Source: Halalkalibacter sp. APA_J-10(15) (GTDB taxonomy: Bacteria > Bacillota > Bacilli > Bacillales > Bacillaceae_D). Taken from it: a stretch of 64,000 nt of DNA. The stretch spans positions 62,001 to 126,000 of the forward strand of contig NZ_JALKEV010000008.1 of assembly GCF_023017105.1 (NCBI RefSeq). Reading direction: 5' to 3'. The notes beneath the pieces were generated by a model. The model did no database searches. It was not told where the DNA came from and saw only the letters and a list, made by a program, of their open reading frames with translations. Below, piece by piece: positions 20,738 to 29,364 of the stretch; position 1 is the stretch's first letter, and each line of letters begins with the position of its first letter. Position numbers and translations under genes: made by a program.

Positions 20738-21565
20738 TTATGCTGCTGTTACATGATACTTTTTCTCGAATTCAATGGGTGTGTGATAATCAAGTGTAGA
20801 ATGAATTCGTTTTGAATTATAGAAAAACTCAATGTATTCAAAGATTGATTTTCTTGCTTCAGATCTAGTTCTAACCTTTGTTTGATAGACTAGCTCTCGC
20901 TTTAGAATTCCATGAAAAGATTCAATACAAGCATTGTCATAACAGTTTCCTTTACGGCTCATACTACCAACCATTTTGTACTGATTTAATACCTTTTGAT
21001 ATTCGTTCGAAGCATATTGAACACCACGGTCCGAATGATGAATGAGTCCTGGTTTTGGTCTTTGACGTTTATAAGCCATTTTTAGCGCATTTATGACTAA
21101 CTCTTTCGTCATAGTTTTGTCCATCGTCCAACCAACAATCTTACGAGAATATAAATCCATAACGCTCGCCAAATACAACCAGCCCTCATTGGTTGAAATA
21201 TAAGTAATGTCAGTTACCCAGAATCGATTAGGCTTATCCACTTGGAACTTACGATTAAGTATGTTTTCACTAACTGGATGCTTGTGTTTTGAATTGGTTG
21301 TTGCTTTATACTTTTTAACTGTACAGGACTTCCAGTTATTGGCGGTCATAATTCTAGAAACTGTGCGTTCACTTACTTTTACACCACGCTTCTTTAGCGT
21401 TTTAAAGATTTTGATACTACCATATCTTTGTTTAAATTCAATGTGTGTACGTAAAATCAATGTCTTTAATTGTTCATGTCTTTTCTGACGGTCACTTTTA
21501 GGGCGATTCAACCATTTAAAATAGCCACTTTTAGAAACTCCCAAAATTGTGCACATCTTCTCCAC
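20738..21565 (-). CDS. IS3-family transposase orfB (DDE integrase core)
   Basis: 275 residues in the separate frame, from a GTG. The N-terminal part resembles the IS3 HTH_21 region (KRGVKVSERTVSRIM); the rve integrase core has Asp in WVTDITYIS, Asp in HHSDRGVQYAS and Glu in ESFHGILKREL, the DDE set. The -1 frame is open back through the slippery A6G in orfA, so the active product is most likely an OrfAB fusion and this frame alone is not the full transposase. Confidence 0.93.
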   Translation of the reverse strand: MEKMCTILGVSKSGYFKWLNRPKSDRQKRHEQLKTLILRTHIEFKQRYGSIKIFKTLKKRGVKVSERTVSRIMTANNWKSCTVKKYKATTNSKHKHPVSENILNRKFQVDKPNRFWVTDITYISTNEGWLYLASVMDLYSRKIVGWTMDKTMTKELVINALKMAYKRQRPKPGLIHHSDRGVQYASNEYQKVLNQYKMVGSMSRKGNCYDNACIESFHGILKRELVYQTKVRTRSEARKSIFEYIEFFYNSKRIHSTLDYHTPIEFEKKYHVTAA

Positions 21566-21603
21566 TCGGAACTGGGAGCGGTTCTTATGAATAAATCCAA
21601 ACT

Positions 21604-21891
21604 TTACCGAGGGCTTTTCGCGAAGTAGTGCATCGCCTTTTTTAAGATTTCATTCTCTTCTTTTAAATCACGCAATTGCTTTTGTAACGCTTTTACCTCG
21701 GCATCTGGTGTAGCGAATGTTTGTGTAGCTTTTATTCCTGGTTGTTGGCTATATTTTTTCACCCAAGTATGCAGAGTGTTTTCATTAATATCCATTTCTC
21801 TAGCTACTTGAGCAACAGTCTTATGGTTTTCTAGCACATACTTTACCGTGTCTTTCTTGAATTCTTCATCATAACGTTTACCTTTTGGCAT
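21604..21891 (-). CDS. IS3-family transposase orfA (HTH) with A6G frameshift site
   Basis: 95 residues from ATG 21891, which has GAGGTG seven bases upstream; the longer frame from 21906 is less likely. The N-terminal half is a helix-turn-helix (VAQVAREMDINENTLHTWVKKY) and the C-terminal half a leucine-zipper-like coiled coil (ALQKQLRDLKEENEILKKAM), the standard OrfA plan. Near the end the message reads TTAAAAAAGG, a canonical -1 slippage heptamer; the -1 frame then runs without stop into orfB. Confidence 0.92.
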   Translation of the reverse strand: MPKGKRYDEEFKKDTVKYVLENHKTVAQVAREMDINENTLHTWVKKYSQQPGIKATQTFATPDAEVKALQKQLRDLKEENEILKKAMHYFAKSPR

Positions 21892-21961
21892 TTGGATGCA
21901 CCTCACAAATTGTTATTAATTTTATTATAACAATCTGTGCCCACTTTTTAGTCTAGCATCA

Positions 21962-22366
21962 TTGTTGGATAGTTTAGTAAAACAAAGTAAACAAGATGGT
22001 TTTCGTTTTCTAGAAAGATTAATAAATGATTATGAAAATGGTAGCAATACTTTTAATGATTTTGGAGAAGTCTTATTTGGCGTGTTTAACGAAGAAGATG
22101 TCCTTGTTGCTATTGGTGGATTAAATAAAGACCCATACTCAAATGAAAAATCTATTGGTAGGTTGAGAAGATTTTATGTTAGTAAGGAGTATAGAAGAAA
22201 CGGTGTAGGGAGTCTTTTGGTAAAAAAGATGATCGACGAAGCAAAAAGATATTATAACATTTTGGTGCTTCATACAGATACGGAACAGGCTGATAAATTT
22301 TATACTTCTTTAGGATTTTTAAAGGAAAACCTCTATCCAAATTCAAGTCACTATATGGAGTTATAA
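21962..22366 (+). CDS. GNAT-family N-acetyltransferase, N-terminus probably lost to the IS
   Basis: 134 residues from a TTG placed directly at the IS3 edge. The GNAT core is visible: a strand LVAIGGLN, the acetyl-CoA loop YRRNGVGSLLV and a C-terminal YTSLGFLKEN. The first beta strand and helix expected before residue 1 are missing, and no ribosome binding site precedes the TTG. Joining the IS flanks does not restore an upstream frame: a TAA lies four codons before it. The gene is therefore probably truncated, perhaps by insertion plus deletion, and expressed only if the IS supplies signals. Substrate unknown. Confidence 0.65.
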   Translation: MLDSLVKQSKQDGFRFLERLINDYENGSNTFNDFGEVLFGVFNEEDVLVAIGGLNKDPYSNEKSIGRLRRFYVSKEYRRNGVGSLLVKKMIDEAKRYYNILVLHTDTEQADKFYTSLGFLKENLYPNSSHYMEL

Positions 22367-22452
22367 GCTAACGGGAGTTTTACTTGAAAGTGGAAGCAGT
22401 CAAGTGTGTGGTTGCTCCTATAAGAGTGGTATTTTAAGAGAGGGATTTTTTA

Positions 22453-22515
22453 ATGGAGTTAGTATTTAATAGGCACGGGCAAGGTGAACATACCTTAGAA
22501 GTAAGAATAAAATAG
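22453..22515 (+). pseudogene. remnant of a histidine phosphatase (phosphoglycerate mutase-like) gene
   Basis: A 20-codon frame reads MELVFNRHGQG then EHTL before a stop. RHG is the catalytic start of the histidine phosphatase superfamily, normally about 190 residues, and the sequence then jumps to unrelated codons. A purine-rich GAGAGGG lies upstream. It is best read as the surviving 5' scrap of a deleted gene. Confidence 0.55.
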
Positions 22516-22535
22516 TTAAAAAGGCTGTGTTATTT

Positions 22536-23030
22536 ATGAAAGTTTCTTTAATTGTTGCGATGGACAAGAATAGAGTTATTGGTAAAGAAAATGACATTCC
22601 GTGGAGAATTCCAAAGGATTGGGAGTTTGTTAAAAATACCACAATTGGACAACCCATCATATTGGGTAGAAAAAACCTTGAGTCAATAGGAAGGGCGTTG
22701 CCTCAAAGAAGGAATATTGTTTTAACGAGAGATAAGTATTATAACTTTGAGGGTTGTGAAATTGTCCATTCAGTCGAAGATGTGTTTAAGATTTGTAATA
22801 ATGAAAAAGAGATTTTTATATTTGGGGGAGAACAAATTTATAAAATGTTTCTACCTTACGTCGAAAAGATGTATATTACAAAAATTCATCATGAATTCGA
22901 AGGGGATACGTTTTTTCCAGAATTGAATTTCAATGAATGGGATGAAGCATCCGTTAAAAAAGGTATTAAGGATGAAAAAAATCCTTATAACTACTATTTT
23001 CATGTTTATGAAAGAAAATTGTTAAGCTAA
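22536..23030 (+). CDS. dihydrofolate reductase
   Basis: 164 residues from ATG 22536; the upstream GTG would sit almost on the AAAAAGG element. It starts SLIVAMDKNRVIGKENDIPW, the classic DHFR N-terminus with the substrate Asp/Glu region, and contains ILGRKNLESIGRALP and the NADPH-binding IFGGEQIYK. It reduces dihydrofolate to tetrahydrofolate with NADPH. No thymidylate synthase gene is beside it, and the neighbours are an acetyltransferase and scraps, so this is likely an accessory copy acquired with the patch. Whether it alters trimethoprim response cannot be told from sequence. Confidence 0.92.
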   Translation: MKVSLIVAMDKNRVIGKENDIPWRIPKDWEFVKNTTIGQPIILGRKNLESIGRALPQRRNIVLTRDKYYNFEGCEIVHSVEDVFKICNNEKEIFIFGGEQIYKMFLPYVEKMYITKIHHEFEGDTFFPELNFNEWDEASVKKGIKDEKNPYNYYFHVYERKLLS

Positions 23031-23111
23031 TGGAGCAGAAGAATTGAAGATGGACTTTTGTTTATTTTCCAGTATTAAGTAAATAAGTTTATCTTTATAA
23101 GGGGAATTCAA

Positions 23112-23717
23112 ATGAATACTAACCAATGGCAAGTAGGAATTTTTTTATTTGATGATGTTGAAGTTTTAGACTTTGCTGGGCCATTTGAAGTTTTTTCAGT
23201 GACTACATTAGAAAATGGTGATAAGCCATTTGTTGTTAAAACAATATCAGAAAAAGGTAATCTAATCGTTGCACGTAATGGTTTAAAAGTACAACCTGAT
23301 TATAACTTTGATAATATGCCGAGGTTTGATATCTTAATTATTCCTGGTGGTTTAGGTGCAAGAGAACGAGAAATACATAATGAAAGTGTACTAACGTGGT
23401 TAGAAAATGAAGTAAACAATGTCCAACTTATGACATCTGTATGTACTGGTGCTTTATTGTTAGCAAAGGCTGGCTTATTAAAAGGCAAAATGGCAACAAC
23501 TCATTGGGCAAGCCTTAACAGGTTAGAATCAGAATTCTCGGAGGTTAAAGTACAACGGGAAGTAAAATTTGTTGACGAAGGAAATATAGTTACATCTGCT
23601 GGCATTTCAGCAGGTATCGATATGTCTTTTCATATCGTCAAACGATTATTAGGATCCGGGATAGCTCAAACAACGGCTTCTATAAGGAGTAAATCCTTTT
23701 TGTTCACGGGGCATTAG
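23112..23717 (+). CDS. DJ-1/PfpI family protein (class I glutamine amidotransferase-like)
   Basis: 201 residues, ATG preceded by AAGGGGA. It starts VGIFLFDDVEVLDFAGPFEVFS, a DJ-1/PfpI beginning with the conserved acidic residue, and has the nucleophile elbow SVCTGALLLAKAG with Cys, followed by THWASL. This arrangement matches the isonitrile hydratase/ThiJ-like branch and the N-terminal half of GlxA-type AraC regulators, but there is no DNA-binding domain. The substrate is unknown. It stands alone between accessory genes. Confidence 0.88.
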   Translation: MNTNQWQVGIFLFDDVEVLDFAGPFEVFSVTTLENGDKPFVVKTISEKGNLIVARNGLKVQPDYNFDNMPRFDILIIPGGLGAREREIHNESVLTWLENEVNNVQLMTSVCTGALLLAKAGLLKGKMATTHWASLNRLESEFSEVKVQREVKFVDEGNIVTSAGISAGIDMSFHIVKRLLGSGIAQTTASIRSKSFLFTGH

Positions 23718-23875
23718 TTGAGGAGCTACCATTGCAACAGTTCATACCGTTGTTGAAGTAACTGGGAAGGTTAGTTAAAGAAGCAATGCTCAGATTGATT
23801 TATTACATTGCAGGGAGTGAAGCTCTTTTTGTTGAATTTATTACCTTAAAATGATGAATTAGAGGAGACAATAAA

Positions 23876-24319
23876 ATGGATAAAAATTATGCTGAGTATA
23901 GTGACAATGCAATTGAGTGGGCTAAAGGTCATCTGAATTCTAAAGAATATTGTTTTATTTGTTTGGCTTTTGTAGAGGATGCATTAGAAAGAAGTAATGA
24001 AATTGAAATCTTTGGTGGAGATTTTGCAAAAGAATCCGCAGATTTATATGAAGCAAATAAGCAAACAGGTATACCTCCAAAAGGAACCTTTGTTTTTTAT
24101 GATTGCGTAGGAGTTATTAATAGTGAACGAAAAAATTGGGGGCATGTAGGCTTATCTATTGGTAATGGAGAGGTTATTCATGCTTGGGATAAGGTAAGGG
24201 TTAATCATTATCTTGATGTAGAAAAGTTAACCACTGCTCCAGGGTGGGAAAAACCAAGGTTTATTGGATGGGTACCACTTGAACGTATAATGGTTGGGTT
24301 TCAAAGGAAAATTTATTAA
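23876..24319 (+). CDS. NlpC/P60-like (papain-fold) hypothetical protein
   Basis: 147 residues, ATG after GAGGAG. A Cys in KEYCFICLAFVEDAL near residue 30 and a later GHVGLSIGNGEVIHAW resemble the Cys and His blocks of NlpC/P60 cell-wall peptidases. There is no signal peptide, no wall-binding repeat and no transmembrane helix, so it may act inside the cell or on a small amide substrate. The fold call is moderate, the function unknown. It is the last gene before a repeat-rich stretch. Confidence 0.65.
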   Translation: MDKNYAEYSDNAIEWAKGHLNSKEYCFICLAFVEDALERSNEIEIFGGDFAKESADLYEANKQTGIPPKGTFVFYDCVGVINSERKNWGHVGLSIGNGEVIHAWDKVRVNHYLDVEKLTTAPGWEKPRFIGWVPLERIMVGFQRKIY

Positions 24320-24476
24320 TGTTATAAAAAGAATGCGAAAAAATGTACATAAACGAACGGGTGCTTATATTGAAGGAGAAATAAGAAAACTGAGAGTTTT
24401 AAACGACTTTATTGTAATATTTCAAAGTGTTCTTTTATGATGAGACGCGGGGAACAGATGAGAAATGAATCTCAAG

Positions 24477-24775
24477 CGGACGGGATGGGTTGCCGACTCC
24501 AGCAGGAGGAAAGGAAAGGCCACTGAAAAAGTTTGGTTTTAACTTTTTCAGTGGCTTTGAAGTAATGTGCGTAGCCGTTGCCCGATTTTGAAAGCATTGC
24601 AATGAGTGGGTTTCTCATAGCAAGGCGCGCAACGAGCGGAGCCATTACTCTTCCTTGAGTTACTAGAAAGGACTTTTTCAATGGCCTCAGGAAAGGATAA
24701 GCTGAAATCTACTGGCGTGGCCAGTTCGTTCAGCGCCCGCCTGCAGGAGAGCGCCCTATCCCGACAGCGTCGATT
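24477..24775 (+). repeat. dispersed intergenic repeat B, copy 1
   Basis: Starts AGCGGACGGGATGGG and contains ACTCC.GCAGGAGG, then a perfect hairpin (CCACTGAAAAAGTTT..AACTTTTTCAGTGG at about 24519-24556), a GAGTGGGTTTCTC block, GGACTTTTTCAATGGCCTCAGG and GTTCGTTCA.CGCCCGCCTGC. The same blocks recur inverted at 50463-50826 and, shortened, at 54533-54712. Short frames inside it are not genes. The preceding 24320-24476 shows nothing recognisable. Confidence 0.8.
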
Positions 24776-24837
24776 TTCTCTTTTTAGATTTAGATAAAGT
24801 TTATATTATTTTGGAGCTTACTTTTCAGTGCCCTCAC

Positions 24838-24900
24838 GTAGTACGAGGAACTTCCTGTGGTAAGCGAAGTTTGTTTCTGGAGTAGCTGATGTGCACCGCC
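24838..24900 (+). repeat. dispersed intergenic repeat A, copy 1
   Basis: GTAGTACGAGGA, then CTTCC, GCGAAGT, TTTC.GGAG and GTGCACCGC occur in this order, matching 51263-51335 block for block. It sits between repeat B and the end of sspP. Confidence 0.6.
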
Positions 24901-24949
24901 ATGTTTTTAATCTCTCATTCATGAATAATTTTTGGCCAGCTTATGCTAT

Positions 24950-25093
24950 TTAATTTCTTCCAGCGTGTGCTTGATGGGTATGGTTATGTTTTTTCACCTT
25001 TTTTGACCCACTTAACGGAGCGGGCTGACTATTGGATTGATGGTTTTTTTGCGCATTTCTTCTTTGATCTGAATACGTATTACGCTCTGTCAT
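24950..25093 (-). CDS. sspP: small acid-soluble spore protein P
   Basis: A 47-residue product, rich in Asn, Gln, His and Lys, with the SspP landmark PLSGSKKVK..NHTHQ. AGAGGTG lies nine bases before the ATG. It follows sspO by 15 bases on the same strand, the B. subtilis sspO-sspP pair next to the aconitase gene. Expected role: minor spore-core protein made in the forespore. The family is short and poorly studied, but both sequence and position agree. Confidence 0.88.
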   Translation of the reverse strand: MTERNTYSDQRRNAQKNHQSNSQPAPLSGSKKVKKHNHTHQAHAGRN

Positions 25094-25108
25094 TGTGCAT
25101 ATCACCTC

Positions 25109-25270
25109 TTACTGGCGTTTTTTTGTTTTTTTATTATGTTGTTTCTGCATTTCCGTTAATGGCTCTCCAGCTGACTCCTGCATGAACCCACTATTTATAC
25201 CAGCATCTTTCCCTTGGGCACTTTTAGCAGTCATTGATGTCACTTGATGTTTGGATTTCTTTTTAACCAA
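25109..25270 (-). CDS. sspO: small acid-soluble spore protein O
   Basis: 53 residues from TTG 25270, with a strong GGAGGTG at 25277-25283. The product starts MVKKKSKHQV and carries AKSAQGKDAG, then LTEMQKQHNKKTKKRQ, matching SspO (CotK) of B. subtilis in length and pattern. It is divergent from acnA, as in B. subtilis. First gene of a two-gene sspO-sspP operon; a sigma-G-like promoter is visible upstream. Probable minor spore-core protein. Confidence 0.9.
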   Translation of the reverse strand: MVKKKSKHQVTSMTAKSAQGKDAGINSGFMQESAGEPLTEMQKQHNKKTKKRQ

Positions 25271-25288
25271 GGTTGTCACCTCCATTAG

Positions 25289-25317
25289 TAGTTTTTGTTT
25301 TTAGTAAGTGAATATTC
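25289..25317 (-). promoter_or_regulatory. candidate sigma-G promoter of sspO-sspP
   Basis: On the minus strand GAATA (25313-25317) is followed after 17 bases by AAAACTA (25289-25295), which fits the sigma-G pattern gHATR-N17/18-CATHHTA at five of seven -10 positions. It ends six bases before the sspO ribosome binding site, which is close, so the call is tentative. Confidence 0.35.
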
Positions 25318-25460
25318 ATGTTTGATGTGTAAAGTTTTAGGTGGTTTTCCAGTGGAATAGCTCAAAGTGACTACATAATTTGACGATGTTTGAGAAAAAA
25401 TGCAAAAAGACGTTTATTCTTGCCTTAACTTTTGATATTCTTAAATAGGGTTATTTGCAA

Positions 25461-25486
25461 GTTAATGATTAAAGCGCTTCATTAAC
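25461..25486. promoter_or_regulatory. palindromic operator candidate (cre-like core) upstream of acnA
   Basis: GTTAATGA (25461-25468) and its exact complement TCATTAAC (25479-25486) flank TTAAAGCGCT; the centre AAAGCGCTT resembles a CcpA cre core. It lies about 70 bases before the aconitase start. Aconitase genes of Bacillus are known to be under carbon and CcpC control; which regulator binds here is inference. Confidence 0.45.
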
Positions 25487-25557
25487 TAGTAAGTCCAGAT
25501 ATTTAGACAAGAGAAAAAAGTTGATGTATGATAGTTTTGTAAAGGAGGGGCATACAT

Positions 25558-28281
25558 ATGTCGCAAAAAAATGATGTATTTAAGGCACGTTCATCCTTTT
25601 CTCTGGATGGAAAGACAATTAACTATTATTCTTTAAAAGCCTTAGAAGATGCGGGGATTGGAAACGTTTCAAGTTTACCTTATTCGGTAAGAGTTTTGCT
25701 CGAATCTGTACTTCGTCAATATGATGGTTATGTTATCAAGAAAGAACATGTTGAAAACCTGGCAAATTGGGGAAGTGACAAATTAAAAGATATTGATGTA
25801 CCATTTAAGCCATCTCGAGTTATTCTTCAAGACTTCACTGGGGTTCCAGCTGTTGTTGACTTAGCCTCACTAAGAAAAGCAATGGCAGACATGGGTGGAG
25901 ACCCTGATCAAATTAATCCTGAAATTCCGGTTGATCTCGTTATTGACCATTCTGTTCAAGTTGATAGAGCTGGAACAGATGATTCATTAGAACATAATAT
26001 GTTCCTTGAATTCCAACGTAACCAAGAGCGTTACGAATTTTTGAGCTGGGCAAAAAAGGCATTCGATAATTACCGTGCAGTACCACCAGCTACAGGTATT
26101 GTTCACCAAGTTAACTTGGAGTATTTGGCTAATGTTGTACACTCTGTTGAAGAAGATGGAGAAACAGTTGCTTTTCCTGATACTCTAGTCGGAACGGACT
26201 CTCATACGACAATGATTAACGGTATTGGTGTACTTGGTTGGGGTGTTGGAGGTATTGAAGCTGAGGCAGGAATGCTTGGTCAGCCTTCTTATTTCCCTGT
26301 ACCAGAAGTCATTGGTGTTAAGTTTACAGGCACGCTTCCAAGTGGAACGACTGCAACTGATGTTGCGTTAAAGGTTACACAAGTACTACGTGAAAAGAAG
26401 GTTGTTGGGAAGTTTGTTGAATTCTTTGGTCCTGGATTAGCAGTAATGCCGCTTGCTGACCGTGCGACTATTTCCAATATGGCACCTGAGTACGGGGCAA
26501 CATGTGGTTTCTTCCCAGTAGATGAAGAAGCGTTAAATTACATGCGTTTAACAGGTCGTTCTGAAGAGCAGATTAAGCTTGTAAAAGAATATAGTAAAGC
26601 AAACGATTTATTCTATGTTCCAGGTGAGACGCCTGATCCGCAATACACAAACATTGTTGAAATTGAATTAAGTACGATTGAAGCGAACCTTTCGGGTCCA
26701 AAGCGTCCACAAGATTTAATTGAGCTGAATGATATGCAAAAGTCATTCCGTGATGCGGTTGTTGCACCTCAAGGAACACAAGGACTTGGCTTATCAGAAT
26801 CTGAATTCGATAAAAAAGTTGAAGTGACATTTAATGATGGTCATAAGACGACTATGGAGACTGGTTCAATTGCGATTGCAGCCATTACAAGCTGTACGAA
26901 CACATCAAATCCATACGTACTAATTGGTGCGGGGCTTGTTGCGAAGAAAGCAGTTGAAAAAGGTCTTGAAGTACCTGATTTCGTCAAAACCTCTTTAGCT
27001 CCGGGTTCGAAAGTTGTTACAGGCTATCTAACTGATTCGGGTCTACTTCCATACATGGAGAAGTTAGGGTTTAACATTGTTGGTTATGGCTGTACGACAT
27101 GTATTGGGAACTCAGGTCCGCTCGCTGATGAGATCGAAGAAGCGGTTGCTGCAAATGATTTAACGATTACATCTGTTCTTTCAGGTAACCGAAACTTCGA
27201 AGGTCGTATTCATCCATTAGTGAAGGCGAATTACCTTGCGTCACCACCTTTAGTTGTTGCATATGCACTAGCTGGAACAGTGGACATTGATTTACGCAAC
27301 GATTCTTTAGGAAAAGACCAAGATGGCAAGGATGTTTATTTTAATGATATTTGGCCATCAGCTGAAGAAATTGCCGAAGTTGTTAAAGAAACAGTCACTC
27401 CTGACTTATTCCGTCGCGAATATAATGATGTCTTTGATAGTAATGCAAGCTGGAATGAAATTAAAACAACGGACGATGCACTTTATAAGTGGAATCATGA
27501 TTCTACTTATATTGCTAATCCACCGTTCTTTGAAGATTTATCTCCTGATCCAGAAGATATTAAGCCACTATCTTCACTACGTGTGATCGGTAAGTTTGGT
27601 GATACGGTTACTACTGACCATATTTCGCCAGCAGGTGCGATTGGAAAAGATACGCCAGCAGGAAAGTACTTGATTTCTAAAGGCGTTGAGCCAAAAGATT
27701 TCAATTCATATGGATCAAGACGTGGTAACCACGATGTGATGATGAGAGGTACGTTCGCGAACATCCGTATTCGTAACCAAATTGCTCCAGGTACTGAGGG
27801 TGGCTATACAACTTATTGGCCAACTGGAGAAGTAATGGCGATTTATGATGCAGCAATGAAATACAAAGAAGAAGAAACCGGTCTTGCGATTTTAGCTGGT
27901 AAGGATTACGGAATGGGAAGTTCACGTGACTGGGCAGCTAAAGGAACAAACCTTCTAGGTATTAAGACGGTTATTGCTGAAAGTTATGAGCGAATTCACC
28001 GAAGTAACCTTGTTCTAATGGGTGTATTGCCGTTACAATTCAAGGAAGGTGAAAGTGCGGAAACATTAGGCTTAACAGGCGAAGAAGCGATTGATGTTCA
28101 AATTACGAATGATGTGAGACCACGTGATGTTGTGAAAGTTATTGCAACAGCTAAGGATGGTGCAACAACTGAATTTGAAGTAGTCGTTCGTTTCGATAGT
28201 GAAGTAGAGATGGATTACTATCGTCATGGTGGTATTTTACAAATGGTACTTCGCAACAAGCTTGTTGATGCCAAAGCATAA
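25558..28281 (+). CDS. acnA: aconitate hydratase
   Basis: 907 residues, close to B. subtilis CitB (909). It interconverts citrate and isocitrate in the TCA cycle; in Bacillus the apo-form also binds RNA. The three 4Fe-4S cysteine ligands are in SCTNTSNPY and [12 protein letters not shown]; the C-terminal swivel domain has [27 protein letters not shown] precedes the ATG. The surrounding order (sspP-sspO divergent on the left, sspN further right) is that of the B. subtilis citB region. It ends in its own terminator. Confidence 0.98.
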   Translation: MSQKNDVFKARSSFSLDGKTINYYSLKALEDAGIGNVSSLPYSVRVLLESVLRQYDGYVIKKEHVENLANWGSDKLKDIDVPFKPSRVILQDFTGVPAVVDLASLRKAMADMGGDPDQINPEIPVDLVIDHSVQVDRAGTDDSLEHNMFLEFQRNQERYEFLSWAKKAFDNYRAVPPATGIVHQVNLEYLANVVHSVEEDGETVAFPDTLVGTDSHTTMINGIGVLGWGVGGIEAEAGMLGQPSYFPVPEVIGVKFTGTLPSGTTATDVALKVTQVLREKKVVGKFVEFFGPGLAVMPLADRATISNMAPEYGATCGFFPVDEEALNYMRLTGRSEEQIKLVKEYSKANDLFYVPGETPDPQYTNIVEIELSTIEANLSGPKRPQDLIELNDMQKSFRDAVVAPQGTQGLGLSESEFDKKVEVTFNDGHKTTMETGSIAIAAITSCTNTSNPYVLIGAGLVAKKAVEKGLEVPDFVKTSLAPGSKVVTGYLTDSGLLPYMEKLGFNIVGYGCTTCIGNSGPLADEIEEAVAANDLTITSVLSGNRNFEGRIHPLVKANYLASPPLVVAYALAGTVDIDLRNDSLGKDQDGKDVYFNDIWPSAEEIAEVVKETVTPDLFRREYNDVFDSNASWNEIKTTDDALYKWNHDSTYIANPPFFEDLSPDPEDIKPLSSLRVIGKFGDTVTTDHISPAGAIGKDTPAGKYLISKGVEPKDFNSYGSRRGNHDVMMRGTFANIRIRNQIAPGTEGGYTTYWPTGEVMAIYDAAMKYKEEETGLAILAGKDYGMGSSRDWAAKGTNLLGIKTVIAESYERIHRSNLVLMGVLPLQFKEGESAETLGLTGEEAIDVQITNDVRPRDVVKVIATAKDGATTEFEVVVRFDSEVEMDYYRHGGILQMVLRNKLVDAKA

Positions 28282-28315
28282 TAACTATTAACAACTGAAT
28301 GAATGAATCCATATT

Positions 28316-28366
28316 AGGATGATCGAAAGAAGAGTGAACACAAATTCTTTCGGTCATCCTTTTTAT
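28316..28366 (+). terminator. terminator of acnA
   Basis: A stem of about 16 bp (AGGATGATCGAAAGAA with TTCTTTCGGTCATCCT, one mismatch) is followed by TTTTT. Confidence 0.85.
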
Positions 28367-28374
28367 GTTGTGGC

Positions 28375-28403
28375 ACATAAGATTTCAAACGGTGTGCAAA
28401 CTA
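28375..28403 (+). promoter_or_regulatory. candidate sigma-G promoter
   Basis: ACATA (28375-28379), 17 bases, then CAAACTA (28397-28403), which matches CATHHTA at six of seven positions. It is 32 bases before the GTG start of the next small gene. Confidence 0.45.
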
Positions 28404-28434
28404 AGATTATTAAATATAAGGAGTGAGTTGAGAA

Positions 28435-28575
28435 GTGGGTAAACAAAAAAAAGGAAATGCGAATGCACAACGTAATAATAATGCAAAAAAGTATGGTAAG
28501 GAAAATGATTCAGAAAATAAATTTGCTTCTTATGCTGAAATGGAAGCGCGAAAGATGGATAATAATCAAAAATAG
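28435..28575 (+). CDS. small basic protein, candidate SASP
   Basis: 46 residues from GTG with AAGGAGTG upstream. The product (MGKQKKGNANAQRNNN... to ...RKMDNNQK) is rich in Asn, Lys and Gln, has no Cys and no hydrophobic stretch, and resembles minor spore-core proteins in size and composition. I do not recognise a named family. Its place between acnA and sspN, and the sigma-G-like promoter, point to forespore expression. Confidence 0.7.
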   Translation: MGKQKKGNANAQRNNNAKKYGKENDSENKFASYAEMEARKMDNNQK

Positions 28576-28595
28576 CCAGTAACGGGGGATTTCCA

Positions 28596-29315
28596 TTGTT
28601 CGAATTTTGGACCGGAGGCGAAGCAATGCCCGTGTGGGGCTTTGTGATACGTGCAATAGTCGTCTATGTTTATATCTTTCTTATTGTAAAAGTGTTAGGC
28701 CAGCGTTCAATGAGCTCTATTGATGCACTTGATTTCATTTTCGGTGTCGTCATTGGGGACATTTTAGGGGAACCGTTGACAGATGGTTCTTTACCATTAG
28801 GAGGCCCTGTTGGTGCAGCAGCAACGATTGCAGCTTTGCATCTCGGACTATCCTATTTTGCCTTGAAGGCCCCACGTTTCAGACGTGTCATTGAGGACGA
28901 ACCAATTATTTTAATGAGACATGGTGTTATTCTATACGAAGAGCTAAGAAAGGCAAAAATTACGTTAGAAGCGTTTATGATGGATTTGCGTTTAAGTAGT
29001 GCTAGTGATTTAACTGAGATTGATTACGCGATATTAGAAATGAATGGGCAAATCAGCGTTATAAAGAAGTCAAGTTATGAAAGTGTAACTTTACGAGATA
29101 TGAATAAGAATACTGTTTCAAAAGGGTATTCAACCGTGTTAATTGAAGATGGTGAAATTATAGAGGCTAATGTGAAAAAAGTTGGAACGATTGAATGGTT
29201 GCGTAATGAGATTCATAAGCAAGGGTATGCAAACCCAAAGGACATTTTCGTTATGACGATTGATGAAGCAGGGCAAACATATATTAGTCCTAAAAATATT
29301 TCAATGAATGTATAA
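28596..29315 (+). CDS. DUF421 (YetF-like) membrane protein
   Basis: 239 residues from TTG 28596 (GGGGGAT upstream); ATG 28626 also has a good GGAGG at 28614, so the start is not certain. Two or three N-terminal helices (residues about 14-35, 45-60, 68-90) lead into the DUF421 cytoplasmic domain with EDEPIILMRHGVI, LRLSSASDLTEIDYAILE and NGQISVI, typical of YetF/YrbG/YdfS. Some family members affect germination or stress in Bacillus; no specific role can be read here. Confidence 0.9.
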   Translation: MFEFWTGGEAMPVWGFVIRAIVVYVYIFLIVKVLGQRSMSSIDALDFIFGVVIGDILGEPLTDGSLPLGGPVGAAATIAALHLGLSYFALKAPRFRRVIEDEPIILMRHGVILYEELRKAKITLEAFMMDLRLSSASDLTEIDYAILEMNGQISVIKKSSYESVTLRDMNKNTVSKGYSTVLIEDGEIIEANVKKVGTIEWLRNEIHKQGYANPKDIFVMTIDEAGQTYISPKNISMNV

Positions 29316-29320
29316 AAAAA

Positions 29321-29357
29321 ACCTCTTCGTAAAAAATGGGTAGAAAAAGGAAGAGGT
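29321..29357 (+). promoter_or_regulatory. hairpin that would mask the fbpB-like ribosome binding site
   Basis: ACCTCTTC (29321-29328) pairs exactly with GAAGAGGT (29350-29357). The second arm contains the Shine-Dalgarno AAGAGGTGA of the next gene, so the fold would block translation. There is no T run, so it is not a terminator. Confidence 0.5.
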
Positions 29358-29364
29358 GACATTT

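Larger units (their letters stand above)
20628..21960 (-). mobile_element. IS3-family insertion sequence (IS150-like)
   Basis: About 1.33 kb with orfA and orfB on the minus strand. The two ends match imperfectly when one is reverse-complemented: both begin TGAT.CTA and reach a shared CACAGATT about 23-30 bases in. Taking GAT...ATC as the ends leaves a 3-bp repeat ATT on both sides, within the 3-5 bp range of IS3 elements; taking TGAT...ATCA (20627-21961) gives no repeat. A long hairpin (20682-20695 with 20717-20730) lies between orfB and the left end. Both reading frames look intact, so the element may be active. Confidence 0.88.

Noticed and set aside
20627-21961. IS3 element with TGAT...ATCA ends
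   Set aside because: These ends leave no target repeat; shifting each end one base inward gives a 3-bp ATT repeat, so the shorter limits were preferred, though not proven.
24943-25185. Plus-strand 80-residue frame with hydrophobic stretches
   Set aside because: It is antisense to sspP and sspO, which have good ribosome sites, family patterns and synteny.
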